Notes under the pieces: generated by a model
What the model was told of the DNA's origin: nothing
What the model saw: only the letters and a program-made list of their open reading frames with translations
The model's database searches: none
Made by a program: the position numbers and the translations under genes
NCBI GenBank assembly: GCA_903893215.1
Contig: CAITLJ010000073.1
Coordinates: 1 to 64,000 of the forward strand
Origin: an uncultured Ferrovum sp.
GTDB taxonomy: Bacteria; Pseudomonadota; Gammaproteobacteria; Burkholderiales; Ferrovaceae
Reading direction: 5' to 3'
DNA: 64,000 bases
Shown here: positions 52,583-62,147 of the stretch, piece by piece
Position numbering within the stretch: position 1 is the stretch's first letter
Layout of the letters: the number at the start of each line of letters is the position of its first letter

Positions 52583-55500
52583 GTGGATATCAATCGCAGA
52601 CAGTTTTTCAGGACCTGCACCGCAGGCCTGGGGGGCTCAAGTCTGGTCATGCTTGGATTTTCGCCGCTTGCAGCGCAAGCCGAAACCCGCCAGTTCAAGC
52701 TTGCCCGCACCACCGAAACCCGCAACACCTGCCCGTACTGCTCGGTGGGTTGCGGCATCATCATGCACAGCCTGGGTGACAAGGCCAAGAACGCCACCTC
52801 GGAAATCATCCATATCGAGGGTGATCCCGACCACCCGGTCAACCGCGGCACGCTGTGCCCGAAGGGCGCCGGCCTGCTCGACTTCGTCAAGAGCCCGTCA
52901 CGCGTCAAGTTTCCCGAAGTGCGCGAAGCCGGCTCCAACGAGTGGAAGCGCATCTCGTGGGACGAGGCGCTGGATCGTGTGGCCAAGCACATGAAGGCCG
53001 ACCGCGACGCCAACTTCATGGCCAAGAATGCCAAGGGCGATACCGTCAACCGGTGGACCACCACCGGCATGCTGGCGGCATCGGCCTCCTCCAACGAGTC
53101 CGGCTACCTGACCGGCAAGGTCATGCGCAGTCTCGGCATGCTGGTGTTCGACAACCAGGCTCGCGTTTGACACGCTCCCACGGTGGCCGGTCTGGCCCCG
53201 ACGTTTGGACGCGGTGCAATGACGAACCATTGGGTCGACATCAAGAACGCCGATGTGATCCTGATCATTGGCGGCAATGCCGCTGAAGCACACCCCTGCG
53301 GTTTCAAGTGGGTGACCGAAGCCAAGGCGCACCGTAAGGCGCGTCTGATGGTGGTCGACCCCCGTTTCACGCGCTCGGCGGCCATGGCCGACCTGTATGC
53401 GCCGATCCGCGTGGGCAGTGATATCGCCTTCATCGGCGGCATGATCAATTACCTGATCAGCAACAACAAGCTGCAGATGGAGTACGTCAAGGCGTACACC
53501 AACGCGTCGTTCATCATTGGCGAAGCGTATGGTATCCAGGACGGTATTTTCAGCGGCTACGATGCCGAGAAGCACAAGTATGACCCGGCCTCCTGGGCAT
53601 ACGAACTCGACAAGGATGGTTTTGCCAAGGTGGATCCCACCCTGGAACATCCGCGCTGCGTGTTCCAGATCATGAAGCAGCATTTCGCGCGTTACACGCC
53701 CGAGATGGTGAGCAAGATCTGCGGTACGCCGCTCGATACGTACAAGAAGGTTTGCGAACTGGCCGCCAGCACCAGCAGCCCAAAGCGCAACATGACCATC
53801 ATGTACGCCCTGGGGTGGACGCATCATTCGCAAGGGTCCGAGATGATCCGCGCGGGTGCCATCCTGCAGTTGTTGCTGGGCAATATTGGTGTGGCGGGCG
53901 GCGGCATGAACGCGCTGCGCGGCCATTCCAACATCCAGGGTCTGACGGATCTGGGCTTGCTGTCCACGTCCTTGCCGGGTTACCTGCAGCTGCCGAAGGA
54001 AAGCGACGTCAAGTTTGACGACTACATGACGCGCCTGACGCCCAAGCCGCTGCGGCCCAACTCGACCAATTACTGGGGCAACTACCCGAAGTTTCATGTG
54101 AGCCTGATGAAGGCGTGGTACGGCAAGAACGCCACCAATGAAAACAACTGGGCCTTCGATTATCTGCCCAAATATGATGCGTCTTACGACATCATCAAGA
54201 CCTTCGACCTGATGTTCGACGGTAAGGTCAATGGCTATATCTGTCAGGGTTTCAATCCGCTCAGTTCCTTTCCGGATACCAACAAAATCCGGGCCGCACT
54301 GGCCAAGCTGAAGTTTTTGGTGATCATCGATCCGCTGACCACCGAAACCTCGAATTTCTGGCAGAACCACGGCGAGTTCAATGACATTGCCACGGCTGAT
54401 GTGAAGACCGAGGTGTTCCGTTTTCCGACCACCTGCTTTGCCGAGGAAGAAGGCTCGCTGACCAACTCCAGCCGCTGGCTGCAGTGGCATTACAAGGGCG
54501 CCGAGCCGCCGGGCGAAGCCAAGGGTGATCCGGAAATCATCGGCGAATTGTTTGTCCGGTTGCGCGCACTGTACGCCAAGGAAGGTGGAGCCTTTCCGGA
54601 TCCGATCCGGGATCTGACCTGGACTTACAAGGTGCCCAACTCGCCCTCGCCGGAAGAGCTGGCGCAGGAGTACAACGGTCGCGCGCTGGACGACATTGTC
54701 GATCCCAAGAAGAAGGACACCATCCTCGCCAAGAAGGGCGAACTGCTGTCTACTTTTGCGCATCTGCGGGATGACGGCACCACTTCGGCCGGCTGCTGGA
54801 TTTATACGGGCGCCTGGACCGAGAAGGGCAACATGATGGCTCGGCGTGACAACTCCGACCCGTGGGCAATCGGTCAGACCCTGAACTGGGCGTTTGCCTG
54901 GCCGGTCAACCGTCGCGTGCTGTACAACCGCGCGTCGGCCGATCCGTCCGGCAAGCCGTGGGACCCGAAGCGCAAGCTGGTGTTTTGGAACGGTGAGAAG
55001 AACACCGGCTCGGATGTGCCGGATTATCGGCCAGATGCCGCGCCGGACGACGGCGTGGGTCCGTTCATCTTGACCGCCGAGGGCGTGGCGCGTTTGTTTG
55101 CGCCCACCGGAATGGCCGAGGGTCCGCTGCCCGAGCATTACGAGCCGTTCGAGTCGCCGCTCACCGTCAACCACATCAACCCGGGCAAGCCGCTGGCCTT
55201 CAATAACCCGGCTGCACGCATGTTCAAGAAGGACCGCGAGAAACTGGGCAAGCCGGACCAGTTCCCCTACGCCGCCACCAGCTATGGCATGACCGAGCAT
55301 TTCCACGGGTGGACCAAGCACCTGAAGGGCAATGCCGCGATCCAGCCCGAGCAGTTTGTGGAGGTGGGTGACGAGTTGGCCAAGGAGAAGGGCATCAGCA
55401 ATGGTGACCGGGTCAAGGTGAGCTCGAAGCGCGGTCACATCGAAGCCGTGGCCGTGGTGACCAAGCGCCTGCGTGCGCTCGATTGCGGTGGTACCCGGGT

Positions 55501-55648
55501 GCACCAGATCGGCTTGCCGAACCACTGGGGCTTCATGGGCCTGGCACGCAAGGGCTTCTCGGTGAACACCCTGAGCCCAAGCGTTGGCGACGCCAACACC
55601 CAGACGCCGGAATACAAGGCGTTCACCGTCAACATCGAGAAGGCGTAA
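52583..55648 (+). CDS. fdnG: Formate dehydrogenase-N alpha subunit, selenocysteine-containing
   Basis: A 1021-aa periplasmic catalytic subunit oxidising formate to CO2 at a molybdenum bis-MGD cofactor. It has a Tat signal ([10 protein letters not shown]), a [4Fe-4S] motif with Cys50, 53, 57 and 92, and an in-frame UGA at 53168-53170 (residue 196) in NQARV-U-HAPTVAG, where E. coli FdnG also has selenocysteine. The frame continues without break through the MopB and molydopterin-binding C-terminal domains. A SECIS-like hairpin follows the UGA. GTG start at 52583 after AGGAG. Standard gene callers would split this gene in two at the UGA. First gene of the fdnGHI-fdhE-selB operon. Confidence 0.97.
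53168..53170 (+). other. In-frame UGA read as selenocysteine
   Basis: Both flanks of this TGA are strongly conserved FdnG sequence in the same frame ([10 protein letters not shown] before, [21 protein letters not shown] after), and a tRNA-Sec gene and selB lie in the same locus. Confidence 0.96.
53182..53199 (+). promoter_or_regulatory. SECIS-like hairpin for Sec insertion
   Basis: GGTGGCCGGTCTGGCCCC starts 11 nt after the UGA, as in E. coli fdhF. GG pairs with the final CC, a T is left bulged, GGCC pairs with GGCC, and the apical loop is GGTCT. A bulged U below a GGUCU loop is the known SelB recognition feature. Confidence 0.85.
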
Positions 55649-55653
55649 TCACC

Positions 55654-56622
55654 ATGTCCTCATTGCAAAGTCTGGATATCAAGCGCCGCTCGGCCACCAC
55701 CCTGCCTTCGCCGCAAGCCCGCGAAACGCTGGAAGTGGCCAAGCTGATCGATGTGTCGAAATGCATCGGTTGCAAGGCCTGTCAGGTGGCCTGCAGCGAA
55801 TGGAACGACATCCGCGAGGAAGTCGGTCACAACGTCGGCGTGTACGACAATCCTGCCGACCTCACCCCCAAGGCCTGGACGGTGATGCGTTACTCCGAAG
55901 TCGAGGAGAAGAAGGGCGAGGAGATGAACTTCGAGTGGCTGATCCGCAAGGACGGCTGCATGCATTGTGCCGAGCCGGGCTGCCTGAAGGCCTGCCCGTC
56001 GCCGGGCGCCATCGTGCAGTACTCGAACGGCATCGTCGACTTCATTGAAGAGAACTGTATCGGTTGTGGCTATTGCGTGGCCGGTTGTCCCTTCAACGTG
56101 CCGCGCATCTCGAAGCAGGACAGCAAGGCGTACAAGTGCACGCTGTGTTCGGATCGCGTCTCGGTGGGTCTCGAGCCGGCCTGTGTGAAGACCTGTCCCA
56201 CCGGTGCCATCACCTTCGGTTCGAAGGAAGACATGATCGACCACGCAGCTGAACGGGTGGTTGACCTGAAGGAGCGCGGTTACGCCAACGCCGGCCTGTA
56301 CAACCCGGAAGGGGTGGGTGGCACGCATGTGATGTATGTGCTGAAGCATGCCGACAAGCCGGAGATCTACCACGGTTTGCCGAAGGACCCCAAGATCAGC
56401 GCCACCGTCGGGCTGTGGAAGGGCGTGCTGAAGCCGCTGGTGATGCTGGGCATGGGGTTGACCGCACTGACCGGCTTCTTCCATTACGTGAAGGTGGGGC
56501 CGAATGACGCCGAAGCGCATCCGGACGAACCGGGTGATGGCAACGAACCCAAGGTGATCCGGTCTTCCGGTCCCGCGCAGATGGAAGGTACCGCCAGTAC
56601 CAAGCAGGAGGGCCAGGCATGA
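55654..56622 (+). CDS. fdnH: Formate dehydrogenase-N iron-sulfur beta subunit
   Basis: A 322-aa electron-transfer subunit with four [4Fe-4S] clusters: [40 protein letters not shown] and CTLCSDR...C...CPTGAI. A single C-terminal transmembrane helix (about residues 253-275) anchors it to the inner membrane as in E. coli FdnH. It passes electrons from FdnG to the cytochrome b subunit. It begins 5 bp after the fdnG stop and overlaps fdnI by ATGA. The C-terminal tail after the helix is longer and more acidic than in E. coli. Confidence 0.95.
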   Translation: MSSLQSLDIKRRSATTLPSPQARETLEVAKLIDVSKCIGCKACQVACSEWNDIREEVGHNVGVYDNPADLTPKAWTVMRYSEVEEKKGEEMNFEWLIRKDGCMHCAEPGCLKACPSPGAIVQYSNGIVDFIEENCIGCGYCVAGCPFNVPRISKQDSKAYKCTLCSDRVSVGLEPACVKTCPTGAITFGSKEDMIDHAAERVVDLKERGYANAGLYNPEGVGGTHVMYVLKHADKPEIYHGLPKDPKISATVGLWKGVLKPLVMLGMGLTALTGFFHYVKVGPNDAEAHPDEPGDGNEPKVIRSSGPAQMEGTASTKQEGQA

Positions 56623-57278
56623 AACCCGCAAATCTGATCCAGCGTTACTCGGACAGTGATCGCATCAACCACTGGATTGTGGCGATCGCCTTCGTGCTGG
56701 CCGGCCTGTCGGGCCTTGCCATGTTCCATCCGGGCTTCTTTGCGCTCACCGGCCTGTTTGGCGGTGGTCCCTGGACGCGCACCCTGCATCCGTACATTGG
56801 TCTGGTCATGTTCACCGCCTTTGTATCGATGGCCAAGCGCTTCTGGACGCACAACGTGATGGAGCCGGTGGATTACCAGTGGCTGCGCCTGATCCGCGAC
56901 GTGCTGGTGAACCGTGAAGACCGCCTGCCGAAGATCGGCAAGTACAACGCCGGCCAGAAGCTGTTGTTCTGGATGCTGGTGGCGGCCTTGCCCACCCTGT
57001 TTGTCACCGGCCTGATCTTCTGGCGTGCGTGGTTTGCCCAGTATTTTCCGATTCCGGTGATCCGGGTGGCAGCGCTGCTGCATGCGCTGGCGGCCAGTGC
57101 GCTGATCATCGGCATCATGGTGCATATCTATGCCGCCATCTGGGTCAAGTACACGGTTGGTGCCATGATCCGTGGCACGGTGACGCACAAATGGGCGCGG
57201 CTGCATCATCCCTTGTGGTATCAGCAAGTTACCGGGCAGTCCGTGACTGGTCAGACGCCACCGCCGGGCCAGGAATGA
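56619..57278 (+). CDS. fdnI: Formate dehydrogenase-N cytochrome b556 gamma subunit
   Basis: A 219-aa inner-membrane cytochrome b with four transmembrane helices ([81 protein letters not shown]). Histidines expected to bind the two haems are present (NHW, HPY, LLHALA, VHIYAA). It delivers electrons from formate to quinone. It overlaps both neighbours by 4 bp. Confidence 0.95.
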   Translation: MKPANLIQRYSDSDRINHWIVAIAFVLAGLSGLAMFHPGFFALTGLFGGGPWTRTLHPYIGLVMFTAFVSMAKRFWTHNVMEPVDYQWLRLIRDVLVNREDRLPKIGKYNAGQKLLFWMLVAALPTLFVTGLIFWRAWFAQYFPIPVIRVAALLHALAASALIIGIMVHIYAAIWVKYTVGAMIRGTVTHKWARLHHPLWYQQVTGQSVTGQTPPPGQE

Positions 57279-58246
57279 GCGGTACTGCCAGCGACCCGCG
57301 CAGCGAACGCCTGCTGCTCGAGCCGGAAGAAATCCTTGCGCGGCAGGCGTACGAAATTCCGCGCGTGCGCCTGCCCGCACGCGGCAGCCTGTTTGCCGGT
57401 CGCGCCGCGCGGCTGCGCAGGCTGGCCCAGGGGCACACCCTGGCGGATTATCTTGGGTTTGTGGCAGCGGTGGCCGAGGCCCAGCAGGCTTGCCTGCTGG
57501 CCTTGTCCGATCCGCCCTTGCCGCCGGCCGAAAAGCAGGAACAGAACCGTGAGTTCGGCATGCCGGTACTCAATGCACTCACACTGCACCGGGATCCGGT
57601 GTGGCGCGCCATCCTGCGCGACCTGCTGGCACGGTTGGTGCAACTCGACCTGCCGGCCGAACTGAAGGCCACACTGGAGCGGTTCGCAGGCCAGAGTGAT
57701 GATTATTTTGAGGCGCAGGCCAGCAAGTTGCTGGCGTCCAACCTGCAAGGACTGAATGTGGCTGTGGCGCCCTTGCTGGCTGCGGCGCTGCAGGTGTACT
57801 GGGTGGCGATGGCCACCGCGTTGGGGGAAGAGGCCTTTCCGCAGTTGCCGATTCCCAACGTGTGTCCCTGTTGCGGCACCCGTCCCACCGCCAGCGTGGC
57901 GCGCATCGGTGCGGCCGAGGCCGGGTACCGTTACCTGCATTGCGCGCTCTGTGCTACCGAGTGGCACATGGTGCGGGTGAAATGTGCCAATTGCGAAAGC
58001 ACCAAGGATATCTATTACCAGAGTATCGATGATGGTCGGCCTGGCCGCGAACACGCGATCAAGGCGGAGTGTTGCGATGCCTGCAACACCTACCTGAAGG
58101 TGTTGTACATGGAGCGCGACGCCGAAATGGAGGCCTGCGCCGATGATCTGGCCAGCATTACGCTGGACGTGCTGGTGAGTGAAACCGGCCGCCCGGGCAG
58201 TGGCGTCAACTACATGCTGGTGCAAGGAAACTCGGGTACCCCGTGA
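57275..58246 (+). CDS. fdhE: Formate dehydrogenase accessory protein FdhE
   Basis: A 323-aa cytosolic maturation factor required for assembly of respiratory formate dehydrogenases. The C-terminal half contains rubredoxin-like iron-binding pairs: CPCCGTRP, CALCATEW, CANCEST and CCDACNTYL. The ATG overlaps the fdnI TGA (ATGA), and its own stop overlaps the selB GTG, placing it inside the operon. Confidence 0.95.
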   Translation: MSGTASDPRSERLLLEPEEILARQAYEIPRVRLPARGSLFAGRAARLRRLAQGHTLADYLGFVAAVAEAQQACLLALSDPPLPPAEKQEQNREFGMPVLNALTLHRDPVWRAILRDLLARLVQLDLPAELKATLERFAGQSDDYFEAQASKLLASNLQGLNVAVAPLLAAALQVYWVAMATALGEEAFPQLPIPNVCPCCGTRPTASVARIGAAEAGYRYLHCALCATEWHMVRVKCANCESTKDIYYQSIDDGRPGREHAIKAECCDACNTYLKVLYMERDAEMEACADDLASITLDVLVSETGRPGSGVNYMLVQGNSGTP

Positions 58247-60159
58247 TCGTTGGCACGGCAGGTCATATTGACCATGGCAAGAGCACCCTGGTGCGCGCGT
58301 TGACCGGGGTGGACACTGACCGGCTGCCCGAGGAGAAGGCTCGCGGCATTTCGATTGATCTGGGTTATGCCTATTTGGCCGAACCCGGGGTGGCACTGGG
58401 CTTCATCGACGTACCCGGACATGAGCGCTTCGTGCACACCATGCTGGCCGGTGCCGCCGGCATCGATTACGCCTTGCTGGTGATCGCTGCCGACGACGGC
58501 GTGATGCCGCAAACCCGCGAGCATCTGGCCATCCTCGAATTGCTCGGCGTGCAGCGGGGCCGTGCGGTGGTGACCAAAAGTGATCGGGTCGACCCTGAAC
58601 GCGTGGTGGCGGTGCAGGCAGAAGTGCACGCCCTGCTGGCACAGGGCAGCCTGGCAGGCAGTCCGGTCGATGTGGTGGCCGCGCACACCGGGGCTGGCGT
58701 GCCTGAACTGCGCGCTGCGCTGCTCGCCGAGGCGCGCGCACTGCCGACCGCCATCGGCCAGCAGGGTTTCCGTCTGGCGGTGGACCGCAGCTTTGTGCTC
58801 GGCGGTCTGGGTACCGTGGTCACTGGCACGGTGTTCTCCGGTCGTGTGCAGGTGGGTGACATGCTGGAGACCGCGCCTCACGGTCACGCCGTGCGTGTGC
58901 GTAGCCTGCACGCCCAAAACCAGGTGGCGGAATTTGCCACCACCGGCATGCGTTGCGCGCTGCAGATTACCGGCGTTCAAAAAGATCAGGTGACACGCGG
59001 CGACTGGATCGTTGCTGCACCAGCGCAGACCAGCTCGACGCGTTTTGACGCCTGCATCCGCCTGTTGCCCGGTGAAGCGCGTGCACTCAAGCACTGGACG
59101 CCGGTGCACCTGCATCTGGGCGCGGCGCACACCCCGGCTCGGGTCGCCTTGCTGCGTGACGACGACCTGCAACCCGGCGAGGAAACGCTGGTGCAGATTG
59201 TGACCGACCGACCACTGGGCTGCTGGCATGGCGACCGCTTTGTGCTGCGGGATCAGTCAGCGCGGCGCACTATTGCGGGCGGTCAGGTGATCGATCCGCA
59301 GGGCTGGCCGCGACATCGGCGCAGTCCGGTGCGTCTCGAAATGCTGCGGGTGCTGCAACTGGAGACTGTCCAGGCCCGTGTGGCTGGGCTGCTTGCGTTG
59401 GCCCCCGCCGGCGTCGATCTTGATGCGCTGGAGCGCAGCTTCAATCAGCCGCTCGATGCCGTGCTCGACGGATTACCCCAAGTGCAGCGGGTGCGCCATG
59501 CCAACATCACGCTGGCCTTTGGGGCCGGGCGTTGGCAGGCACTGCGCGCGCTGCTCGCGCAGGCAGTGGAACAGTTTCATGGGCAATTTCCCGGTGAACT
59601 CGGGCCATCGCCGGCGAGGCTCAAGCGGATCGCCTGCCCGACCCTCGGTGAGCCCGCTTTCCTGGCCTGCCTGCAGGACTTGCTCGCCTCTGGTGCGCTG
59701 GCGCGCAGCGGCGCCTGGCTGCATCTGCCGGGTCATCGGGTGGCCCTGACTGCCGCACAACAGGCGCTGGTCGCGCTGCTGGAGCCCTTGTTGCAGGCCG
59801 GCACCTATGATCCGCCGTGGGTGCGCGATCTGGCGGCAGCCACGCGGACCGCCGAGGCAGAGACGCGTGCCGTGCTGCTGGCGTTGGCAAGGCAGGGACG
59901 GGTGTTCCAGGTGGTGAAGGACCTGTTCTACACCAGTCGCAACATTGGCGTGCTGGCCGAACTGGCGCGCACCCTGGAGGCACGTCATGGTGCGGTGCGT
60001 GCCGCGGAGTTCCGTGATGCCACCGGTCTTGGCCGCAAACGGGCCATCCAGATCCTCGAATTCTTTGACCGGGTGGGCTATACCCGGCGGGTGCATGACG
60101 ACCATCGCCTGCGCGGAGACAGCCTGTTTGCGGTGGAGAGTGGTCAATCCGGCATCTGA
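58243..60159 (+). CDS. selB: Selenocysteine-specific elongation factor
   Basis: A 638-aa translation factor that carries Sec-tRNA(Sec) to SECIS-adjacent UGA codons. The N-terminal EF-Tu-like GTPase has GHIDHGKST, DVPGHERFV and VTKSD; the middle contains the beta-barrel domains; the last roughly 270 residues form the winged-helix repeats that bind SECIS RNA, ending in the LGRKRAIQILEFFDRVGYTRR helix. Length is near E. coli SelB (614 aa). GTG start at 58243, overlapping the fdhE stop. selC lies 69 bp downstream; selA is not in the window. Confidence 0.96.
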   Translation: MIVGTAGHIDHGKSTLVRALTGVDTDRLPEEKARGISIDLGYAYLAEPGVALGFIDVPGHERFVHTMLAGAAGIDYALLVIAADDGVMPQTREHLAILELLGVQRGRAVVTKSDRVDPERVVAVQAEVHALLAQGSLAGSPVDVVAAHTGAGVPELRAALLAEARALPTAIGQQGFRLAVDRSFVLGGLGTVVTGTVFSGRVQVGDMLETAPHGHAVRVRSLHAQNQVAEFATTGMRCALQITGVQKDQVTRGDWIVAAPAQTSSTRFDACIRLLPGEARALKHWTPVHLHLGAAHTPARVALLRDDDLQPGEETLVQIVTDRPLGCWHGDRFVLRDQSARRTIAGGQVIDPQGWPRHRRSPVRLEMLRVLQLETVQARVAGLLALAPAGVDLDALERSFNQPLDAVLDGLPQVQRVRHANITLAFGAGRWQALRALLAQAVEQFHGQFPGELGPSPARLKRIACPTLGEPAFLACLQDLLASGALARSGAWLHLPGHRVALTAAQQALVALLEPLLQAGTYDPPWVRDLAAATRTAEAETRAVLLALARQGRVFQVVKDLFYTSRNIGVLAELARTLEARHGAVRAAEFRDATGLGRKRAIQILEFFDRVGYTRRVHDDHRLRGDSLFAVESGQSGI

Positions 60160-60228
60160 GCCGGAACCAATCATCGGGCCCGCTTGCCTGACGATTGTAG
60201 AAGTTGCATAGCGTGTTTTGTGGAAAGA

Positions 60229-60321
60229 GGAAGGGAAGCGTCCCTGGTGGGGCGGCCGGGCTTCAAACCCGGTTGGGGGTGTCAGTCACTCCCGGGTGGG
60301 TTCGACTCCCACTCCCTTCCG
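60229..60321 (+). tRNA. selC: tRNA-Sec (anticodon UCA)
   Basis: The 93-nt gene has an 8-bp acceptor stem (GGAAGGGA with TCCCTTCC), anticodon loop CTTCAAA with anticodon TCA at 60263-60265 in the CCGGG/CCCGG stem, a long variable arm (GGGGGTGTCAGTCACTCCC), a T loop GGTTCGAC, and discriminator base G at 60321. The D-arm region resembles E. coli selC closely. The 3' CCA is not encoded (CCC follows), so it must be added after transcription. Confidence 0.97.
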
Positions 60322-60374
60322 CCCGGCTCTGATCGAGGCCGCCCGGCAGCGTCGATGGCGGGTGGCACCTGCGC

Positions 60375-60947
60375 TCAGTGGCGGGTGTAGTGATAGCACT
60401 CGTTGAACACACCGGCCCTGCGTGCATGCAATTCGCGGTCACGGTTCAGGTTGAGGCCACGAAAACCGAACGCTTGCGCAATCCCGTTCAGCCGGCGCGG
60501 CAAGCGCTTGGACATGCGTGAGATGTACAGCAGCAGATGTCCGTTGTGGTTGAGGCGCTGCTTGGCGCGTGCGATCACGTCATCCGGGTTGGGGATCACG
60601 CTGATCACGTGCACTGCCGTGATCACATCGACCGGTCCGATCTTTTCCAGCGCACCGTCTGCGTCCAGGCAGTGCACCGCCCAGCGACCTGCCTCCAGGT
60701 GGCGCTCGCATTCCTTGCGAGCAATGTCGAGGGATTTCTGGTCGATGTCGACAAAGTGGTAGGTGTGTTTTTTCGGCAGGTGCTTGATGTATTCACCGGT
60801 TCCGCAGCCGATGTCGAGCACCACCTTTGGCGTTTCCATGCGACGCAGGGTCTGCGTCAGGTGGTGATAACTGGAGCGCTGCATCAGGGCCCAGGTATAG
60901 GCATAGACCGGACGCCAATACGTCCATATGTTCTTCGGCTGGCTCAT
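60375..60947 (-). CDS. Class I SAM-dependent methyltransferase
   Basis: A 190-aa methyltransferase with the SAM-binding motif VVLDIGCGTGEYIKHL, the acidic residue of motif II (FVDIDQKSLDIARKE), CLDADGALE and the post-I block VITAVHVISVIPNPDDV. The substrate is not predictable. The ATG at 60947 is chosen over 61013 because the conserved N-terminal part (YWRPVYAYTWALMQRSSYH) starts soon after it. It is transcribed toward selC and stands alone. Confidence 0.85.
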   Translation of the reverse strand: MSQPKNIWTYWRPVYAYTWALMQRSSYHHLTQTLRRMETPKVVLDIGCGTGEYIKHLPKKHTYHFVDIDQKSLDIARKECERHLEAGRWAVHCLDADGALEKIGPVDVITAVHVISVIPNPDDVIARAKQRLNHNGHLLLYISRMSKRLPRRLNGIAQAFGFRGLNLNRDRELHARRAGVFNECYHYTRH

Positions 60948-61060
60948 TGAATATGAAAGTGATGTGACAGGTGAGAGAGTAAAGCACTCCCGCCGTTTCG
61001 TCAGTTCCATCATTCAGGTTGGGGTGGCCAGCGAACCCTCCCGTTGGCCGCCCGCAGCGC

Positions 61061-62056
61061 TCAGAGTCCGTCCAGAACGGCCTTGCGCTTGGTATCGAAT
61101 TCCTGCTGGGTGATCAGGCCTTTCTGGCGCAGACGCTCGAGCGTGGCCAGACGCCGCTCGGCGGCACCATCCTCTGCATTGCTCGCGGCACTTGCAGTAC
61201 TGCCTGACGCGCCCGCACTGGCACGCGCTGACAGCGTGTCCGCCGTGGCAGGTGCAGCCAGCATGGGGGCGCGTCCGCCAGAAGCGGCACCGAGCGCGGG
61301 TGTGACCACGGCCGGCGCGGCCAGGGTACCGAAGTAGCCCAGCTTCTCGATTGGCACGCCCAGCCAGTCTGCGCGGCTGGCCACGATCGGCTGCCAGGAG
61401 GTGCCGTGCACGGCCTCGGCGGTGGTCAGCCCGGCGTGGCGGCTGGCCTGTTCAAAGCTGCGCAGGGTGCCATTGGCTTTTAGCGCGTCTCCAAAATTCA
61501 CCCGGGTCATGCCAAGGATCAGGTTGAGGCGCCCATCGGCCACAAAGATCCGGCCGGTGGTGACGGATTCGGTCTCGGTCAACGACAGCGGCTTGTGCGT
61601 GCCAGTGACAGCAAAGAGCACGTCCTCGCCGGAGCGCGCCGTGCCGAGCGCCACGCGCAGTGGCGGCACCAGTTCGGCCACCTCGGCGCGCGAGAACAGC
61701 GGCCGGTCGCTGAAACTGGCATTGGCAGCGCCGAGCAGTTCTTTCAGCAGGCTGCCCAGCCTGTCCTCGTCGACCACCAGCGGAAAGCTGGTGGCCGCGC
61801 CGTTTTCAGCCGGCACGATACGCACGTAGCTGTACTTGCCACGATAGACCTCCTGGCCTGCGCCCTGCATTGCCGGTGGCTGCACGGCAGCCGGCATGGC
61901 CGGTTGCGCTGCTGTGGCGGTGCCGTCGTCCCTGAGCAAGGCCTGACCGGCGGATTGCAGGGTGCCACAGCCGCCGAGCATGCTGCCCGAGAGCAGCAGG
62001 ACGGCCAGTTGCAAGCCGGCGCGCGGCCCGATGACACGTGAGCCCGATTGAGCCAT
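61061..62056 (-). CDS. Lipoprotein with C-terminal SHOCT domain
   Basis: A 331-aa protein with a lipobox (LLLSGSMLGGCGTLQSA), a Pro/Ala/Gln-rich linker, a central domain of about 160 residues of unknown family (YSYVRIVPAENGAATSFPLVVDEDRLGSLL ...), a second Ala/Ser/Pro-rich linker and a typical SHOCT motif at the end (RLATLERLRQKGLITQQEFDTKRKAVL). SHOCT motifs mediate oligomerisation in secreted or membrane proteins. The ATG at 62056 follows GGGGGAATA and starts the lipoprotein signal. Confidence 0.78.
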   Translation of the reverse strand: MAQSGSRVIGPRAGLQLAVLLLSGSMLGGCGTLQSAGQALLRDDGTATAAQPAMPAAVQPPAMQGAGQEVYRGKYSYVRIVPAENGAATSFPLVVDEDRLGSLLKELLGAANASFSDRPLFSRAEVAELVPPLRVALGTARSGEDVLFAVTGTHKPLSLTETESVTTGRIFVADGRLNLILGMTRVNFGDALKANGTLRSFEQASRHAGLTTAEAVHGTSWQPIVASRADWLGVPIEKLGYFGTLAAPAVVTPALGAASGGRAPMLAAPATADTLSARASAGASGSTASAASNAEDGAAERRLATLERLRQKGLITQQEFDTKRKAVLDGL

Positions 62057-62147
62057 GGATGGGTATTCCCCCGAATTCCTGTTGTACATGCCTGATCCCG
62101 TGAGCGTAAGCGATGACCGCTGCGCATTATGGCGACAGGAAGCGGGT

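Noticed and set aside
53168-53170. fdnG as a pseudogene with a premature stop
   Set aside because: The TGA falls at the known Sec site with a SECIS-like hairpin, and selB, selC and fdhE are adjacent; nothing else in the gene is damaged.
52898-55525. 875-aa minus-strand frame opposite fdnG
   Set aside because: It is an antisense shadow of a strongly conserved formate dehydrogenase gene and shows no domain of its own.
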